Positions 5,074-5,799 of a DNA stretch of 5,799 bases are shown in pieces. The stretch comes from Spirochaetia bacterium (GTDB taxonomy: Bacteria > Spirochaetota > UBA12135). The notes below the pieces were generated by a model, which saw nothing but the letters and a program-made list of their open reading frames with translations, did not search any database and was not told the origin of the DNA. The stretch is from positions 6,859 to 12,657 of the forward strand of contig DNNS01000023.1 of assembly GCA_003497555.1 (NCBI GenBank), written 5' to 3'. The translations under genes were made by a program, and so were the position numbers. Numbering within the stretch: position 1 is the first letter of the stretch; each line of letters opens with the position of its first letter.

Positions 5074-5799
5074 ATGAGAAATTTCGATCGTCCTAATATT
5101 CTGCTTCTTTATACCGACCAGCAGCGGCTTGACACTATTGCGGCCTGCGGGGGTAAATACGCTGTCTCTCCCGGTCTTGACCGGCTTTGTGCCCAGGGCG
5201 TGCGCTTTTCAAATTTTTATGTGCAGAATCCGGTCTGTATGCCCAGCCGGATGTCTTTTCTGACCGGTCGCTATTGCTCTTCGCTTGGTATCGGGTGCAA
5301 CGGTATTCCCTTTCCCGCCAGCGCACATTCGCTAAACATGCTGCTCTCTTCGTACGGTTATGAAACAGCGCAAATCGGCAAACTGCATTTTCAGCCGCAT
5401 GCCTTGCGCGATCACCGCAATCCTCATCCTGTTTACGGTTTTGATACTTTCATTCTTTCCGACGAACCGGGATGTTATGACGACGCTTACACCAAATGGG
5501 TTGAAGCTGTTGCGTCTGAAGAAGTAAAGGGCATTCGAACTTCCCTGCCCCCAGCCGCTCTTTTTTACGGTAAAACTTCTTATTCCGATGTTCCGCGCAA
5601 TACTCATGAACCTTATATCTTTGAAAGCAGTGAAGATCTGACGCATAGTTCTTTTGTTGCTGCTGAAACCATACGTTTTTTAAAAAAGCCTCATAGCGGG
5701 CCGTTTTTTGCCATTGCCGGATTTTATGCCCCTCATACTCCGGTTAATCCTCCCCGGCGCTACGTGGAAATGTTTAATGAAAAAGACATGGGATTTCCG
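5074..5799 (+). CDS. S1-family sulfatase (N-terminal part, cut by window end)
   Basis: The reading frame is open from the ATG at 5074 to the last base (242 codons), so the C terminus is missing; full-length family members are usually about 450-550 residues. The N terminus PNILLLYTDQQRLDT has the metal-binding Asp15 typical of type I sulfatases. Residues 53-66 (PVCMPSRMSFLTGR) contain the CxPSR signature, in which Cys55 would be converted to formylglycine. GKLHF (102-106) gives the conserved Lys/His, and FYAPHTPVNPP (about 217-227) a further conserved His. It would hydrolyse sulfate esters, probably on a polysaccharide, but the substrate is unknown. No signal peptide is visible, so the visible N terminus looks cytoplasmic. 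There is no good RBS (AAGGA lies 17 nt upstream), which suggests translational coupling to the preceding gene, whose stop is 3 nt away and in the same frame. Confidence 0.9.
   Translation, partial: MRNFDRPNILLLYTDQQRLDTIAACGGKYAVSPGLDRLCAQGVRFSNFYVQNPVCMPSRMSFLTGRYCSSLGIGCNGIPFPASAHSLNMLLSSYGYETAQIGKLHFQPHALRDHRNPHPVYGFDTFILSDEPGCYDDAYTKWVEAVASEEVKGIRTSLPPAALFYGKTSYSDVPRNTHEPYIFESSEDLTHSSFVAAETIRFLKKPHSGPFFAIAGFYAPHTPVNPPRRYVEMFNEKDMGFP

Noticed and set aside
5135..5646. Minus-strand open frames of 63 and 104 codons
   Set aside because: They lie antisense to a clear sulfatase frame with conserved motifs and have no family resemblance.

Overview
The window reads as a chromosomal stretch from an AT-leaning (by eye), probably anaerobic, diderm bacterium. 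All genes are on the + strand. A lipoprotein with a relaxed Leu-Ala-Asn-Cys lipobox, a receiver-PilZ protein and an S1 sulfatase would fit a spirochaete or a PVC-group (Lentisphaerota-like) organism. This taxonomic guess is weak and rests on gene style only.

Layout. Positions 1-227 carry no convincing gene. They hold a GC-rich hairpin, a larger branched inverted repeat and a promoter. An AraC-family regulator follows (228-959). A strong sigma70-like promoter overlaps a perfect 9-bp palindrome (1012-1041) and precedes a compact three-gene unit: an ArsP/DUF318-family permease (1084-2256), a 76-residue CPKC thioredoxin-fold protein (2287-2517) and a Cys-rich DGC-domain putative zinc-binding protein (2534-2914). 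This unit ends in a clear intrinsic terminator (2921-2952). A second unit holds a six-helix CcdA/DsbD-like membrane protein (3112-3828) and a thioredoxin-fold lipoprotein with a CIPC active site (3846-4244). After a dyad-rich gap come a receiver-PilZ response regulator (4432-5070) and, 3 nt later, an S1 sulfatase cut by the window end (5074-5799).

How the genes may work together. The five genes from 1084 to 4244 look like one thiol-redox and export cassette: a permease of the family that includes the trivalent organoarsenical exporter ArsP, two cytosolic Cys proteins, a membrane protein that could carry reducing equivalents or export a thiophilic compound, and an envelope-anchored dithiol protein. 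Similar sets occur in anaerobes near arsenic-resistance genes, often with an ArsR repressor. The CcdA-like and thioredoxin-like proteins resemble what has been called ArsG and ArsF in a nitroaromatic-arsenical system. No ArsR is present here; the nearest regulator is AraC-type. The substrate (organoarsenical, nitroaromatic arsenical, other soft metal or thiol stress) cannot be fixed from sequence alone. The receiver-PilZ/sulfatase pair is probably a separate functional unit.
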